Positions 22,824 to 32,278 of a stretch of 50,746 nt of DNA are shown piece after piece. Under the pieces are notes generated by a model. The model saw only the letters and a program-made list of their open reading frames with translations, did not search any database and had not been told where the DNA came from. The position numbers and the translations under genes were made by a program. Source of the DNA: an uncultured Bacteroidales bacterium. GTDB taxonomy: Bacteria > Bacteroidota > Bacteroidia > Bacteroidales > Bacteroidaceae. The stretch covers positions 1 through 50,746 of the forward strand of contig CADAGO010000017.1 of NCBI GenBank assembly GCA_902787555.1, given 5' to 3'. Within the stretch, counting starts at the first letter, position 1, and the number at the start of each line of letters is the position of its first letter.

Positions 22824-25800
22824 TCATTTCGTGTCACTATCGAAAGAAATACCTTCTTGCCGTTCAACAGCTACCTCGTTCATCTCAGAATTACCCTGAA
22901 ATCGCTCGTGCAACTTCTGGAACACGATGAAGAATACAGGAACAACAAAAAGTAGGGCCAGTGTGCCGACTGCCATGCCTGCAGTAACACCGAGGGCAAG
23001 CACACGGTTACCATTAGCACCGGCTCCTCCGGCAATGATGAGCGGAATCATACCTGCAATCATTGTGACGACTGTCATCAGGATAGGTCGCAGACGTTCT
23101 TCACATGCTGCGAAGGCAGCATCGCGAATGCTCAGACCTTGCGCACGACGTTCGGAGGCGAACTCGGTAATGAGGATGGCTGTTTTGGCTAAGAGACCTA
23201 TGAGCATGATAACACCTGTCTGCAAATAGATGTTGTTTTCCATGCCTGGCAGGTGGAGCAATGAGGCGAGCCATGTGACTCCAAACGACCCCATAAGTCC
23301 GAAAGGTACGCTGAGTAGCACTGCCCATGGAGTGAACCATGAATTATAGAGCGAGGCCAAAATAAGGTAAATAAGGATGACACAGATGACATAGATGAGG
23401 GCTGTGGCATTCGAACCTGATGTTTCTTCCACTTCACGCGACATGCCACCATACTCGTAGCTATAACCAGCAGGCATTTCTTCCTTAAATACTTCTGCAA
23501 TAGCCTCATGGGCATCACCTTCTGAGAACCCACTGGCAGTCATCACACCGCATGTGATGCTCTGGAATAGGTTGAAGTGGTCGACTGATGCTGAACCGAC
23601 AATCTCTTTCAAGGTGACAAACTCTGATATGGGAGCCATCTTTCCCCCACGCACTCGAACAAAGATGTTGTTGAGCGATGAGGGGTCGAGACGGTATGCG
23701 GGTGCTGCATTCGCCATGATGCGATAGACCTTTCCAAACTGATTGAAGTTACCTACATACGAACCTCCGCAATATGCCCCCAACGTACGGAGTACAGTTG
23801 CCGGACTGACACCTGCGCGGTCGCACTGCGGGGCATCGACGCTGACTTGATACTTCGGGAAACGCTCGGAGTAAGTTGACATCGCCATCATGATTTCTGG
23901 ACGTTCGTTCAATTTGGTCAGGAACTTGGTAGCATCGGCATTGAACTCAGACATCGGACGGTCCTGCATGTCCTGAAGGACGAGATTCACGCTACTATTG
24001 GAACCATAGCCAGGCACCTGCGGCATTTGGAATGGAATGACCTTTGCGTTCTTGATGTCCTTGCAGTCGTATGCAAAACGACCATAAATCAACATGATGT
24101 TATGATTCATTCCAGGACGGTCATCCCAGTTTTTCAAACGAATGATGAGGGTGGCATAGCAACTACCCGAGCGGCCAGCCATCATACCATAACCTGCAAC
24201 AACAGCATAGCTTTCAAGTTCTGGAATCTTCTTTACCTTTTCCTCGACACGCTTCACAATCTCCTGTGTCTCATGCAGGGTACAGCCTTCAGGTGCACGT
24301 ACCTCTGCGAAGAAAACACCTTGGTCTTCCTGTGGTACAAGTCCGCTTGGTAGCCCACGCATGAATATGACGAGTAGCACTGCTGTAACAACTAACAGGG
24401 CTCCCGAAATCCATGGATGTTTGATGAAGCTGCTCACGCTCTTTTTGTATTTGCCCAAAATGGCATTGTAGCTAACAGTATATGCTTTGGTCACGTAGTA
24501 ATTCAAATTCTTCTTTTCCTTCTCTCCCTCAGAGTAGCGCATCATGATAGCGCAGAGAGCCGGACAAAGCGTCAGGGCGCAGATGCACGACAGACCGACA
24601 GCGGAAGCCAGCGTAACTCCAAACTGCGTGAAGAATGAACCAGACGTGCCAGGCATGAAGGCTACAGGAATGAACACGGCCATGAAGACCAATGTACATG
24701 AGATGACAGCTACGGATACGTCGCTCATAGCCTGACGGGTGGCTTCATGGGCATTGCTGATACCACTCTCCATTTTCGCCATTACGGCTTCGACTACCAC
24801 GATGGCGTCATCGACCACTGTACCAATAGCCAATACAAGGGCGAAGAGGGTAAGGATATTCAGCGAGAAGCCTGCGAGTGACACGATGGCGAAGGTTCCC
24901 AATAACGAAACAATGATTGAGAGCGATGGGATGACTGTAGCCTTAAAACTCTGCAGGAAGAAGTAAACGACAAGAATTACAAGGATGATAGCAATGACGA
25001 GCGTTTCGACCACATTATGAATAGCCGCGAAGAGAAAATCGTCGGAGGTCTCGAGAATCTCGAACTCTAGTCCTGCAGGCATCGTAGGCTTTAGTTCTTC
25101 ATAGAGTTTGCTGATACGGGCGTTCACTTCTGTTGCGTTAGCTCCTGGAGCTTGGAACACCATATAGATAGCTCCTGGCTTACCATCGATGTTCGACGTG
25201 AAATTGTAACTCACAGCACCAATTTCAACGTCAGCCACATCGCTTAGATGTAGCATGTGACCACCATCGCTCGTACGCAGCACAATGTCATTGAACTCTT
25301 CTACTGTCTTAAGCGTACCCTTGTATTCCATCGAGTATTGGTAGGCATTCTCGCTCTGTTCGCCTAACGAACCTGTAGCAGCCACGAAACTCTGTCCGCC
25401 TATAGCTGCGAATACATCGTTTGGATCCAGACCGTACTGTGCCATCACATCGGGCTTCAACCAAATACGTAGCGCATAAGTGTTTCCGAGAGCCAATACA
25501 TCACCCACACCGGTAATACGCATCAATCGGGGGCGGACATTGATGTCAATATAGTTAGCGATGAAGTCTGCATCGTACTTACCGTCCACACTCTTCAAGG
25601 CTCCAATATGCAGGATGTTGCTTTGTTGCTTCATTACTTGCACACCTACCTTCGTCACCTCTGAGGGCAAGAGGGCTGTAGCACGGCTCACGCGGTTCTG
25701 TACATTCACAGCAGCCAGATCGGGGTCAGTTCCTTGCTCAAAAAACACCTGTATTGACACATCGCCCGACGATGATGCCGAACTGGTGATGTAGGTCATG

Positions 25801-26024
25801 CCAGGCACACCATTGATATTCTCCTCCAATGGTTGAATCACGCTCTTCATGATGGTGTTAGCATCAGCACCCGTATAACTAGTCGACACACGCACCGTTG
25901 GGGGAGCAATGTTGGGATATTGTTCGATGGGCAGAGTCGACATACAGATGAAGCCCACCAATGTGATGACAATTGCAATTGCACATGCCATCACATATCG
26001 ATTGATGAAGATATTGCCTTTCAT
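22824..26024 (-). CDS. RND efflux pump, AcrB/HAE1 type
   Basis: 1066 residues, the usual length. It starts with a single membrane helix (MACAIAIVITLVGFICMSTLPIE), followed by the porter domain, six helices, the second porter half and six more helices. Proton-relay residues are visible: the D-D pair in G-T-V-V-D-D-A-I-V-V-V-E in helix 4 and the Lys in L-L-A-K-T-A-I-L-I-T-E-F in helix 10. Pumps of this class extrude hydrophobic drugs, bile salts and detergents using the proton gradient. The start is 3 bp after the membrane-fusion-protein stop; the end overlaps the alternative outer-membrane-factor start. No dedicated TetR-type repressor gene is adjacent. Confidence 0.93.
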   Translation of the reverse strand: MKGNIFINRYVMACAIAIVITLVGFICMSTLPIEQYPNIAPPTVRVSTSYTGADANTIMKSVIQPLEENINGVPGMTYITSSASSSGDVSIQVFFEQGTDPDLAAVNVQNRVSRATALLPSEVTKVGVQVMKQQSNILHIGALKSVDGKYDADFIANYIDINVRPRLMRITGVGDVLALGNTYALRIWLKPDVMAQYGLDPNDVFAAIGGQSFVAATGSLGEQSENAYQYSMEYKGTLKTVEEFNDIVLRTSDGGHMLHLSDVADVEIGAVSYNFTSNIDGKPGAIYMVFQAPGANATEVNARISKLYEELKPTMPAGLEFEILETSDDFLFAAIHNVVETLVIAIILVILVVYFFLQSFKATVIPSLSIIVSLLGTFAIVSLAGFSLNILTLFALVLAIGTVVDDAIVVVEAVMAKMESGISNAHEATRQAMSDVSVAVISCTLVFMAVFIPVAFMPGTSGSFFTQFGVTLASAVGLSCICALTLCPALCAIMMRYSEGEKEKKNLNYYVTKAYTVSYNAILGKYKKSVSSFIKHPWISGALLVVTAVLLVIFMRGLPSGLVPQEDQGVFFAEVRAPEGCTLHETQEIVKRVEEKVKKIPELESYAVVAGYGMMAGRSGSCYATLIIRLKNWDDRPGMNHNIMLIYGRFAYDCKDIKNAKVIPFQMPQVPGYGSNSSVNLVLQDMQDRPMSEFNADATKFLTKLNERPEIMMAMSTYSERFPKYQVSVDAPQCDRAGVSPATVLRTLGAYCGGSYVGNFNQFGKVYRIMANAAPAYRLDPSSLNNIFVRVRGGKMAPISEFVTLKEIVGSASVDHFNLFQSITCGVMTASGFSEGDAHEAIAEVFKEEMPAGYSYEYGGMSREVEETSGSNATALIYVICVILIYLILASLYNSWFTPWAVLLSVPFGLMGSFGVTWLASLLHLPGMENNIYLQTGVIMLIGLLAKTAILITEFASERRAQGLSIRDAAFAACEERLRPILMTVVTMIAGMIPLIIAGGAGANGNRVLALGVTAGMAVGTLALLFVVPVFFIVFQKLHERFQGNSEMNEVAVERQEGISFDSDTK

Positions 26025-26027
26025 GGT

Positions 26028-27161
26028 TTATTCCTCGTTTTTTGGTGCTTCTGGAAATAGTACCTGCTGTCCTTCCTGTACGTTGTTTGCTCCAACGGTT
26101 ACGATGCGGTCACCCACATTGAGGCCGCTCGTCACGATGAAATCTTTACCGTTGCCGGCATCCGTATATGTCACAGAAACAGCTGTGGCTGTGCTGTCAG
26201 CGTTTACCTTATACACCAGCGACTTGTCCTGCAAGCGTAGCACTGCCATCTGTGGAATCACCATCACATCTTTTTCTTCAAATGGCAGCATGACAGTTCC
26301 CTGAATTCCTGAAAAGAGATGGCCGTCGGGGTTGGGAAACGATGCCTTTGCACCCAATGATCCGGTTGAAGCATCCACAACACCTGTCAAACTGGTGATG
26401 TGCCCCTTGTGCTGATATTCTGTGCCGTTTTTCATGATGAATGTTACATCTGGAAGTTCTGCTAAACGCTGCTCTCTGTCTTCTTTTGTAAGTCCTGCAG
26501 AAACAGAAGCTTCGATAAGTGCTTCAGTCACAGAGAATTCAGCATCCATTTGTTGGTTGCCGCTCACAATAGTCAGATGCGAGGCAGGCGATACCTGATC
26601 ACCCGTCCTGACAGGAATCTCGCCAATCATACCAGTTACAGGAGACGAAATGGTACAGAAGCCTAATGTCACCTTCGCACGGTTCACCTGTGCTCTTGCC
26701 TGTGCCACTGATGCTTGTGCCCGTTTATATGCGTTTTCTGAGTTGTCGAGCATGTAGCGACTTACAATCTGTTTCTCAAACAGGTTCTTGTTTGAGTCAT
26801 ATTCCAGTTTTGCGCTGTTCTCCGAGGCAAGTGCAGCCTGCAGATTAGCTTCGGCAGCCTCTAAGTCGAGTTGAGCATTGCGTGAATCGATGACGAAGAG
26901 TGTCTGGCCTTTTTTGACCATCTGACCTTCGCTTACACATATTTGCATCAGCTGTCCGCTTACCTGAGGAGTGATGGTTACATCCGCCTGTCCTTTCAGC
27001 TTTGCACTGAACTTCAAGGGTACCTCGATGTCTGTCTTCGTCACTGTCATCGTTTCGTACGATGAGGGTACTTCTTTGGGCATATCTAATCCACAGGAGG
27101 TCAGGCTCATGACCACCGTAAAGAATAATAATGCCCCTGTCATTCTGCTTTTTTTGTTCAT
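26028..27161 (-). CDS. RND efflux membrane-fusion protein (AcrA family lipoprotein)
   Basis: 377 residues. Lipobox L-T-S-C near residue 23, then a barrel-sandwich/lipoyl half (V-T-I-T-P-Q-V-S-G-Q-L), an alpha-helical hairpin rich in Ala/Gln (about 90-150), the returning lipoyl half (T-I-S-S-P-V-T-G-M-I-G) and beta-barrel and membrane-proximal domains ending in G-D-R-I-V-T-V-G-A-N-N-V-Q-E-G. It links the pump to the outer-membrane factor in the periplasm. First gene of the three-gene efflux operon. Confidence 0.9.
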   Translation of the reverse strand: MNKKSRMTGALLFFTVVMSLTSCGLDMPKEVPSSYETMTVTKTDIEVPLKFSAKLKGQADVTITPQVSGQLMQICVSEGQMVKKGQTLFVIDSRNAQLDLEAAEANLQAALASENSAKLEYDSNKNLFEKQIVSRYMLDNSENAYKRAQASVAQARAQVNRAKVTLGFCTISSPVTGMIGEIPVRTGDQVSPASHLTIVSGNQQMDAEFSVTEALIEASVSAGLTKEDREQRLAELPDVTFIMKNGTEYQHKGHITSLTGVVDASTGSLGAKASFPNPDGHLFSGIQGTVMLPFEEKDVMVIPQMAVLRLQDKSLVYKVNADSTATAVSVTYTDAGNGKDFIVTSGLNVGDRIVTVGANNVQEGQQVLFPEAPKNEE

Positions 27162-27247
27162 GTTATTATCGGTCGTTTTGAATTAGTATATGATTCACTA
27201 GTAAATAAATGAAAAGATTGTTTTGATTATAGTCACAAACTTTGCTG

Positions 27248-27255
27248 CAAAATTA
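27248..27255 (-). promoter_or_regulatory. -7 box of the efflux operon
   Basis: TAATTTTG on the minus strand, about 87 bp before the membrane-fusion-protein start. No standard -33 box at 19-21 bp. Confidence 0.45.
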
Positions 27256-27371
27256 AATAATTAATTTTATTTAACATACACACAACCATTTTTTCTGCAC
27301 TTTTTCCTCCAAAAAACGTCAAATACACTCTTCTTTTATTTTTTTAGCCTTCGTACATGTGGCAACAGCTC

Positions 27372-29405
27372 CTACATTGGGTCTACGTCGTAGTATATTT
27401 GAACGCCATGGGCAGAGGGTTGCTGGAGCAGACGAGCCTGTATGTCAAATAGAAGTGAACGTACTTTGTTGGCTGATGCCTGTTTCTCTATTTTCAGCAT
27501 AAGTTTGCGAACATACATGGAACGCACACGGGCTACTGCGGGGCGGTCGGGACCGAGTACACGATCTCCAAACGTCTGGCGGAGCAAGTCGCCGAGTTCG
27601 TGGGCAAGTTGCTCAGTGCGGCTATAGTCGTTATGACGCAAGTAGATATTGATGAGGCGGTAGAAGGGAGGGTAGTGAAACTGTCGGCGTTCTTCCATTT
27701 GGGTGCGAAACATAGATTCGTAGTCGTTGTGCACCACATGGGCGATGATGTCAGAATCTGCACTGCGGGTCTGTAGCACTACAAGTCCGCGATGGTTACG
27801 GCGTCCGGCACGTCCTGCTACCTGTGCCAGCACATGATAGGTGCGCTCAGCGCTGCGGAAGTCGGGTAGATGGAGCATCGTGTCGGCATCAAGGATTCCC
27901 ACCACGCTGACATTGTCGAAATCGAGTCCTTTAGTCACCATCTGAGTGCCGATGAGAATGTCGTACTGATGATGTGAGAAATCAGTGATGATTTGTTCAT
28001 AGGCTGCACGTGTATGTGCTGTGTCAATATCCATGCGGACCGTAGTAGCTTCTGGGAAGTGGCGATGGATCTGCTGCTCAACCTTTTCTGTTCCAATACC
28101 CACATCTGACAAACGGGGCTCTCCACATGACGGGCAAGATGGTGGCAACATGTATGCCTGTCCGCAGTAGTGGCATACTAGGCGGTTGGTCTTCTTGTGA
28201 TAGGTGAGACTGACATCGCAATGCGGACACCGAGGCACCCATCCGCAGGTTTGGCACATGAGAAAGTTGGCGTAACCGCGACGATTTAGGAAGAGGATAA
28301 CCTGTTCTCCATGAGTAAGTGCATTGCCGATGGATTCAATCAAAACGGGTGAGAAGATGCCTTTCATCTGTTTCTGGAACTTAAGCCGTTTGATGTCTAC
28401 CACCTCAATCTTTGGTAGCTGACAATCGAGATAACGGGTAGTGAGACTGACGTAACCATAACGACCGGTATGGGCAAGTTGGAATGACTCCAGGCTCGGG
28501 GTTGCGGTACCTAAGAGGGTCTTGGCACCACACTGATGGGCTAGCATGATGGCCGCATTGCGGGCATGGTAGCGTGGTGCTGGGTCTTGTTGCTTGTACG
28601 ACACCTCGTGCTCCTCGTCGACAATAACCAGTCCGAGTTGACGGAAGGGGAGGAACACAGAGGAACGGACGCCCAGTACCAACTGATATGGTTCATCGGA
28701 CAATTGCTTGCGATAGACAGCCACACGTACAGCATCTGAGAACTTGGAGTGAAATACACCCATTTGGTCGCCAAACACACTGCGCAGCCGTTCAGTGATT
28801 TGGGTGGTTAGTGCGATCTCAGGAAGAAGATACAGCACTTGTTTACCCTCGCTCAAAGCCTGACGGATGAGGTGAATATATATTTCTGTCTTGCCACTAG
28901 AGGTGATGCCATGCAGCAGTGTGACATTCTTCGTGATGAAAGACTGACGAATGGCATCGAATGCCTGCTGCTGGGGCTTGTTCAAGGCATGAAAACCGCA
29001 CCCCGTACTCTCTTTGTAAATGTGAGTGTCAAGGTCCGTTGCCACACTGTTTTTCTTTGATGACGGTTTGGCGGGTTTGTCGGCTTTGAGTCGGGCAGGT
29101 AGGGCGGCATTCATGACATCTCCCAAAGGACATGCATAGTATTGAGCTATCCATTGCCAGAATCGGAACTGAGCCTCGGTCACCACTGGGAAGGTGTCGA
29201 GACACTCCTTGATGGCTTTTACCTCATAACCCTGTGGTTCTTTGGTGTGTACGGTGTGGACGATGCCCACATACGACTTACTTTTGCCGAAGGGTACTAA
29301 TACACGACACCCCTTCCGCACGGATGATTCCAATGCAGAAGGGATGCTGTAGGTATAGCTGTCATGGAGCGGAAGTGGAACAATCACATCAGCATATCTC
29401 ATCAT
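27372..29405 (-). CDS. priA: primosomal protein N', replication-restart helicase
   Basis: 677 residues. N-terminal 3'-DNA-binding domain (R-Y-A-D-V-I-V-P-L-P-L), Walker A in H-G-I-T-S-S-G-K-T-E, DEAH-type D-E-E-H in V-I-V-D-E-E-H, a zinc-binding insert with paired cysteines (C-Q-T-C, C-P-H-C, C-H-Y-C, C-P-S-C) and the helicase motif V-A-G-R-A-G-R. PriA recognises abandoned forks and reloads the replicative helicase. Slightly shorter than E. coli PriA (732). It begins 5 bp after the stop of the outer-membrane protein gene, so it is at the end of that operon. Confidence 0.93.
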   Translation of the reverse strand: MMRYADVIVPLPLHDSYTYSIPSALESSVRKGCRVLVPFGKSKSYVGIVHTVHTKEPQGYEVKAIKECLDTFPVVTEAQFRFWQWIAQYYACPLGDVMNAALPARLKADKPAKPSSKKNSVATDLDTHIYKESTGCGFHALNKPQQQAFDAIRQSFITKNVTLLHGITSSGKTEIYIHLIRQALSEGKQVLYLLPEIALTTQITERLRSVFGDQMGVFHSKFSDAVRVAVYRKQLSDEPYQLVLGVRSSVFLPFRQLGLVIVDEEHEVSYKQQDPAPRYHARNAAIMLAHQCGAKTLLGTATPSLESFQLAHTGRYGYVSLTTRYLDCQLPKIEVVDIKRLKFQKQMKGIFSPVLIESIGNALTHGEQVILFLNRRGYANFLMCQTCGWVPRCPHCDVSLTYHKKTNRLVCHYCGQAYMLPPSCPSCGEPRLSDVGIGTEKVEQQIHRHFPEATTVRMDIDTAHTRAAYEQIITDFSHHQYDILIGTQMVTKGLDFDNVSVVGILDADTMLHLPDFRSAERTYHVLAQVAGRAGRRNHRGLVVLQTRSADSDIIAHVVHNDYESMFRTQMEERRQFHYPPFYRLINIYLRHNDYSRTEQLAHELGDLLRQTFGDRVLGPDRPAVARVRSMYVRKLMLKIEKQASANKVRSLLFDIQARLLQQPSAHGVQIYYDVDPM

Positions 29406-29410
29406 ACAAA

Positions 29411-30049
29411 TTAGAAGAAATAGGTGAGCGAAATTTGGTGTGCGTTATCTTTCAGTGTGCCCCTCTCGATATAGCCGCCCACCCGACGGATAGTAAACTC
29501 GTTGGTGTGACCCAACATGATGTTATAGTTGTACCCCAGGCGGATGTGGTTGAAAAGGGTGAAACCTCCTCCTACGTTCCATGAGAGGTCTGACTTGCTG
29601 ATTTCCCATCCTGAGGTCCATGCAGTGAGGAAGCGGTCATCGAGTATCCAGTTTCTGTCACCGATATTGTACGATACCTGTGGTCCTGTCGCCCCATAGA
29701 TATTTAAGAAATCTCCAAATCCGATGGAATAGCGAAGGTTAACGGGGACAACGATATATTCCATTGTCTTATTCACATCCTCATATGACGTAGGAACAGC
29801 AACCACCCGATTGTCGTAAAGTACGGCAAAATCGACTCCTAATCCGACAATGGGAACTGTCACATCAAGTGTGACCCCCGCAAAGAATCCATTGCGGTTG
29901 TCACTTTTGACATTCTCCTTCAGTTGCTTCCATTTCCATGTTACCTTGTTGACGTTCCATCCGGCTTGGATGCCAAAACGGACCTGTGCACGGGATGATA
30001 TGGTAAATAGGGTAGCAAAGAGTGTGATATAGACAATATATTTCTTCAT
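29411..30049 (-). CDS. outer-membrane beta-barrel protein (OmpX/porin-family-like)
   Basis: 212 residues with signal peptide MKKYIVYITLFATLFTISSRA. Alternating strands such as F-G-I-Q-A-G-W-N-V, Y-I-V-V-P-V-N-L-R-Y and I-R-L-G-Y-N-Y-N-I-M-L, and a C-terminal aromatic ending (I-S-L-T-Y-F-F), the usual signal for barrel assembly. About eight strands are expected for this family (OMP_b-brl). No enzymatic role can be read. It lies 45 bp after the aldo/keto reductase gene and 5 bp before priA. Confidence 0.78.
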   Translation of the reverse strand: MKKYIVYITLFATLFTISSRAQVRFGIQAGWNVNKVTWKWKQLKENVKSDNRNGFFAGVTLDVTVPIVGLGVDFAVLYDNRVVAVPTSYEDVNKTMEYIVVPVNLRYSIGFGDFLNIYGATGPQVSYNIGDRNWILDDRFLTAWTSGWEISKSDLSWNVGGGFTLFNHIRLGYNYNIMLGHTNEFTIRRVGGYIERGTLKDNAHQISLTYFF

Positions 30050-30094
30050 CTCGTTAATAGTGAACTGTAAGCGATAAGCTGTCAGCTAACCCTG

Positions 30095-31441
30095 CTATGC
30101 CTTGCGTAATGTCTCCACGATGCGCGCCATCTGATTCGGAATACGAATCTGCTGTGGACACTTCGACAAACACTCTTCGCAGTCCTGACATGCCTCAGCC
30201 CATTTCTTCTTGTCTGGGATAGCCTTCTTGTAAGCATCGGAGAAGGTTTTGTAGGCAGCGGCATAGCCGGCAGAACTTTTGTCAGGAAGAGGTAGGATGT
30301 GTTTGGTTACGGCATCGTTGTATGTTGCAAAGTTGGTTGGTATATCAACGCCAAATGGGCATGGCATACAATACGAGCATGTGGTGCATGGAATGTTGGG
30401 GAATCCTGACATTTGGTCAGCAATCTCGGCAAGAAGGTTGTTTTCTGCATCGGTGCAAGGATCGAGAGGCGAGAACGTCTTGACATTTTCTTCGAGATGA
30501 TCCATGCGGTTCATGCCGCTCAATGTGGTAAGAATATTGGTGTGGGAACCTACCCAGCGGAAGGCCCAGCGAGCCGAACTGTCATCGGGATGTACTGCCT
30601 TCAGCCTGTCGGTAATCTCTTGAGCCATATGGCCGAAAGTGCCGCCACGTAGTGGTTCCATCACTACGCACTGAATACCTAATTTGTCACATTTGTTGTA
30701 TAGATACTCGGCGTCTGCATCGCTCCGACGACCTCCACGCATGGAAGCATGTCGCCAGTCGAGGAAGTTCATCTGAATTTGCACGAAATCCCAGTGATAC
30801 TCTTCCTGATGATCCAACAACCAGTCGAAATCACTCACATCACCATGATAGGAGAATCCAAGGTGTTTGATGCGGCCAGCCTTCCGTTCTTCTAACAGGA
30901 AATCGAGCACTCCATTATCGAGAAAACGTCCCTTTAGGGTGTTCATGCCACCACCGATACCATGTAGCAAGTAATAGTCGATTACATCGACTTTCAGTTT
31001 TTGGCGTGACTGCTCGTACATGCGTTTCGAAGCTTCTAACGACCATTGGTTTTGGCTCATGTTTGACATCTTCGTAGCCACAAAATACTTATTGCGAGGA
31101 TGGCGTGAGAGGGCATTGCCCATCAGCACCTCAGACTGCCCGCCCATATACATTGGGGCGGTATCAAAGTAGTTCACGCCATGTTCGATGGCATAATCTA
31201 CTAACTTATTCACTTCTTCCTGATTGTTTGGCAGACGCATCATGCCGAACCCCAGCAGTGAGATTTGTTCGCCACTACCATGCTGCACACGATAGGTCAT
31301 TCGGTTATCAACAGGTTTGTCGGCTTTTTCTTTCGCAATAACGTTCAGAGGCTCTAACGCCATGATAGCCATAGCAGAACCTGCACCGACTCCCATGCGC
31401 CGCAGAAATTCGCGACGACTCATGTTCTTGTTTTCGTCCAT
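30095..31441 (-). CDS. Tat-exported aldo/keto reductase with C-terminal Fe-S motifs
   Basis: 448 residues from the ATG at 31441. Twin-arginine signal S-R-R-E-F-L-R-R-M-G near residue 8 with an Ala/Gly-rich hydrophobic stretch. Aldo/keto-reductase barrel with Asp and Tyr in V-N-Y-F-D-T-A-P-M-Y, Lys in V-A-T-K and His in Y-L-L-H-G. The C-terminus carries two cysteine clusters, C-T-T-C-S-Y-C-M-P-C-P and C-Q-D-C-E-E-C-L-S-K-C-P, of 4Fe-4S ferredoxin type. Such fused proteins are common in anaerobes. The electron donor is probably a reduced ferredoxin-like partner rather than free NADPH; the substrate is unknown. Tat export of a folded, cofactor-loaded protein fits. Confidence 0.85.
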   Translation of the reverse strand: MDENKNMSRREFLRRMGVGAGSAMAIMALEPLNVIAKEKADKPVDNRMTYRVQHGSGEQISLLGFGMMRLPNNQEEVNKLVDYAIEHGVNYFDTAPMYMGGQSEVLMGNALSRHPRNKYFVATKMSNMSQNQWSLEASKRMYEQSRQKLKVDVIDYYLLHGIGGGMNTLKGRFLDNGVLDFLLEERKAGRIKHLGFSYHGDVSDFDWLLDHQEEYHWDFVQIQMNFLDWRHASMRGGRRSDADAEYLYNKCDKLGIQCVVMEPLRGGTFGHMAQEITDRLKAVHPDDSSARWAFRWVGSHTNILTTLSGMNRMDHLEENVKTFSPLDPCTDAENNLLAEIADQMSGFPNIPCTTCSYCMPCPFGVDIPTNFATYNDAVTKHILPLPDKSSAGYAAAYKTFSDAYKKAIPDKKKWAEACQDCEECLSKCPQQIRIPNQMARIVETLRKA

Positions 31442-31467
31442 AATCGTTCTTTTTGGGTTAGTGGCTA

Positions 31468-31475
31468 CAAAGGTA
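31468..31475 (-). promoter_or_regulatory. -7 box of the aldo/keto reductase operon
   Basis: TACCTTTG on the minus strand, 26 bp before the ATG at 31441. Divergent from the mraZ promoter about 190 bp away. Confidence 0.55.
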
Positions 31476-31633
31476 CGAAAGTTTTTTAGAATATGCACTA
31501 TGTTTTTTACTATTTTTCAACATAGCACTACAATTTGCATCTTCTTCCCCCACCATTTTTATGTTATAAAAAGGTCGTTTTAGTACGTTTTGGGGCCAAA
31601 ATATAAAAAAAATAATTTTTTTTTCAAAAAAAG

Positions 31634-31675
31634 TGGGGAAAAGTGGTGCAATTTGGAGAATTATGTTTATATTTG
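31634..31675 (+). promoter_or_regulatory. dcw promoter with three MraZ boxes
   Basis: TGGGG (31634-31638), TGGTG (31644-31648) and TGGAG (31654-31658) are each separated by exactly 5 bp, the known TGGGN-N5 arrangement of MraZ operators. The -7 box TATATTTG follows at 31668-31675, 26 bp before the mraZ start. MraZ is expected to bind here and damp transcription of the whole cluster. Confidence 0.7.
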
Positions 31676-31701
31676 CAAACAAATTCAAAAAGTAAGGATT
31701 C

Positions 31702-32163
31702 ATGCGTTTTATCGGAGACTATTCAGCGAAAGCAGATGCAAAGGGCAGAGTGTTTCTGCCGGCACCATTCCGGAGGGTTCTCGAGGCAGACAAGGAGATG
31801 CGTCTCGTGCTGCGGACTGACCTCTTCCAGAAGTGCCTTGTGCTGTACCCTGAAGGTCTTTGGAACGAGATGTTGGATATGCTGCGTGCTAGGCTTAATA
31901 GATGGGATGGACGTCATCAGCATCTCCTTCGTCTGTTTTTAGAGGATGCAGAAATTGTGGAGCTGGACAAAAACGGACGTTTTTTGATAAACAAACGCAA
32001 GTTGAAGTTTGCGGGGATAAGCCAAGATGTGCGATTCCTTGCAATTGATGACCACATAGAAGTGTGGGACAAGAGTCGGTTTGAATCTGTACTCAAAGAG
32101 CCATCAAACCTCGGCGAGGATTTACAAGAGATTATGGCAGATTTGCCTTCCAATTTAATCTGA
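31702..32163 (+). CDS. mraZ: MraZ, transcriptional regulator of the division cluster
   Basis: 153 residues containing two AbrB-like SpoVT halves: the first with D-A-K-G-R-V-F-L-P-A-P-F-R, the second with D-K-N-G-R-F-L-I. MraZ forms ring-like oligomers that bind repeated TGGGN boxes and repress the mra/dcw operon. The expected boxes are present immediately upstream. The 115 bp to rsmH contain no gene. Confidence 0.93.
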   Translation: MRFIGDYSAKADAKGRVFLPAPFRRVLEADKEMRLVLRTDLFQKCLVLYPEGLWNEMLDMLRARLNRWDGRHQHLLRLFLEDAEIVELDKNGRFLINKRKLKFAGISQDVRFLAIDDHIEVWDKSRFESVLKEPSNLGEDLQEIMADLPSNLI

Positions 32164-32278
32164 CATAGCGAGAAACCCTATTGACAGGTCCGCTTTAGTT
32201 TTTAGCATCTCGCGCGCGTACATTATTATAAAAGATTGACGCCGCAATGGTATTATTATTCACAATTACACATATCCG

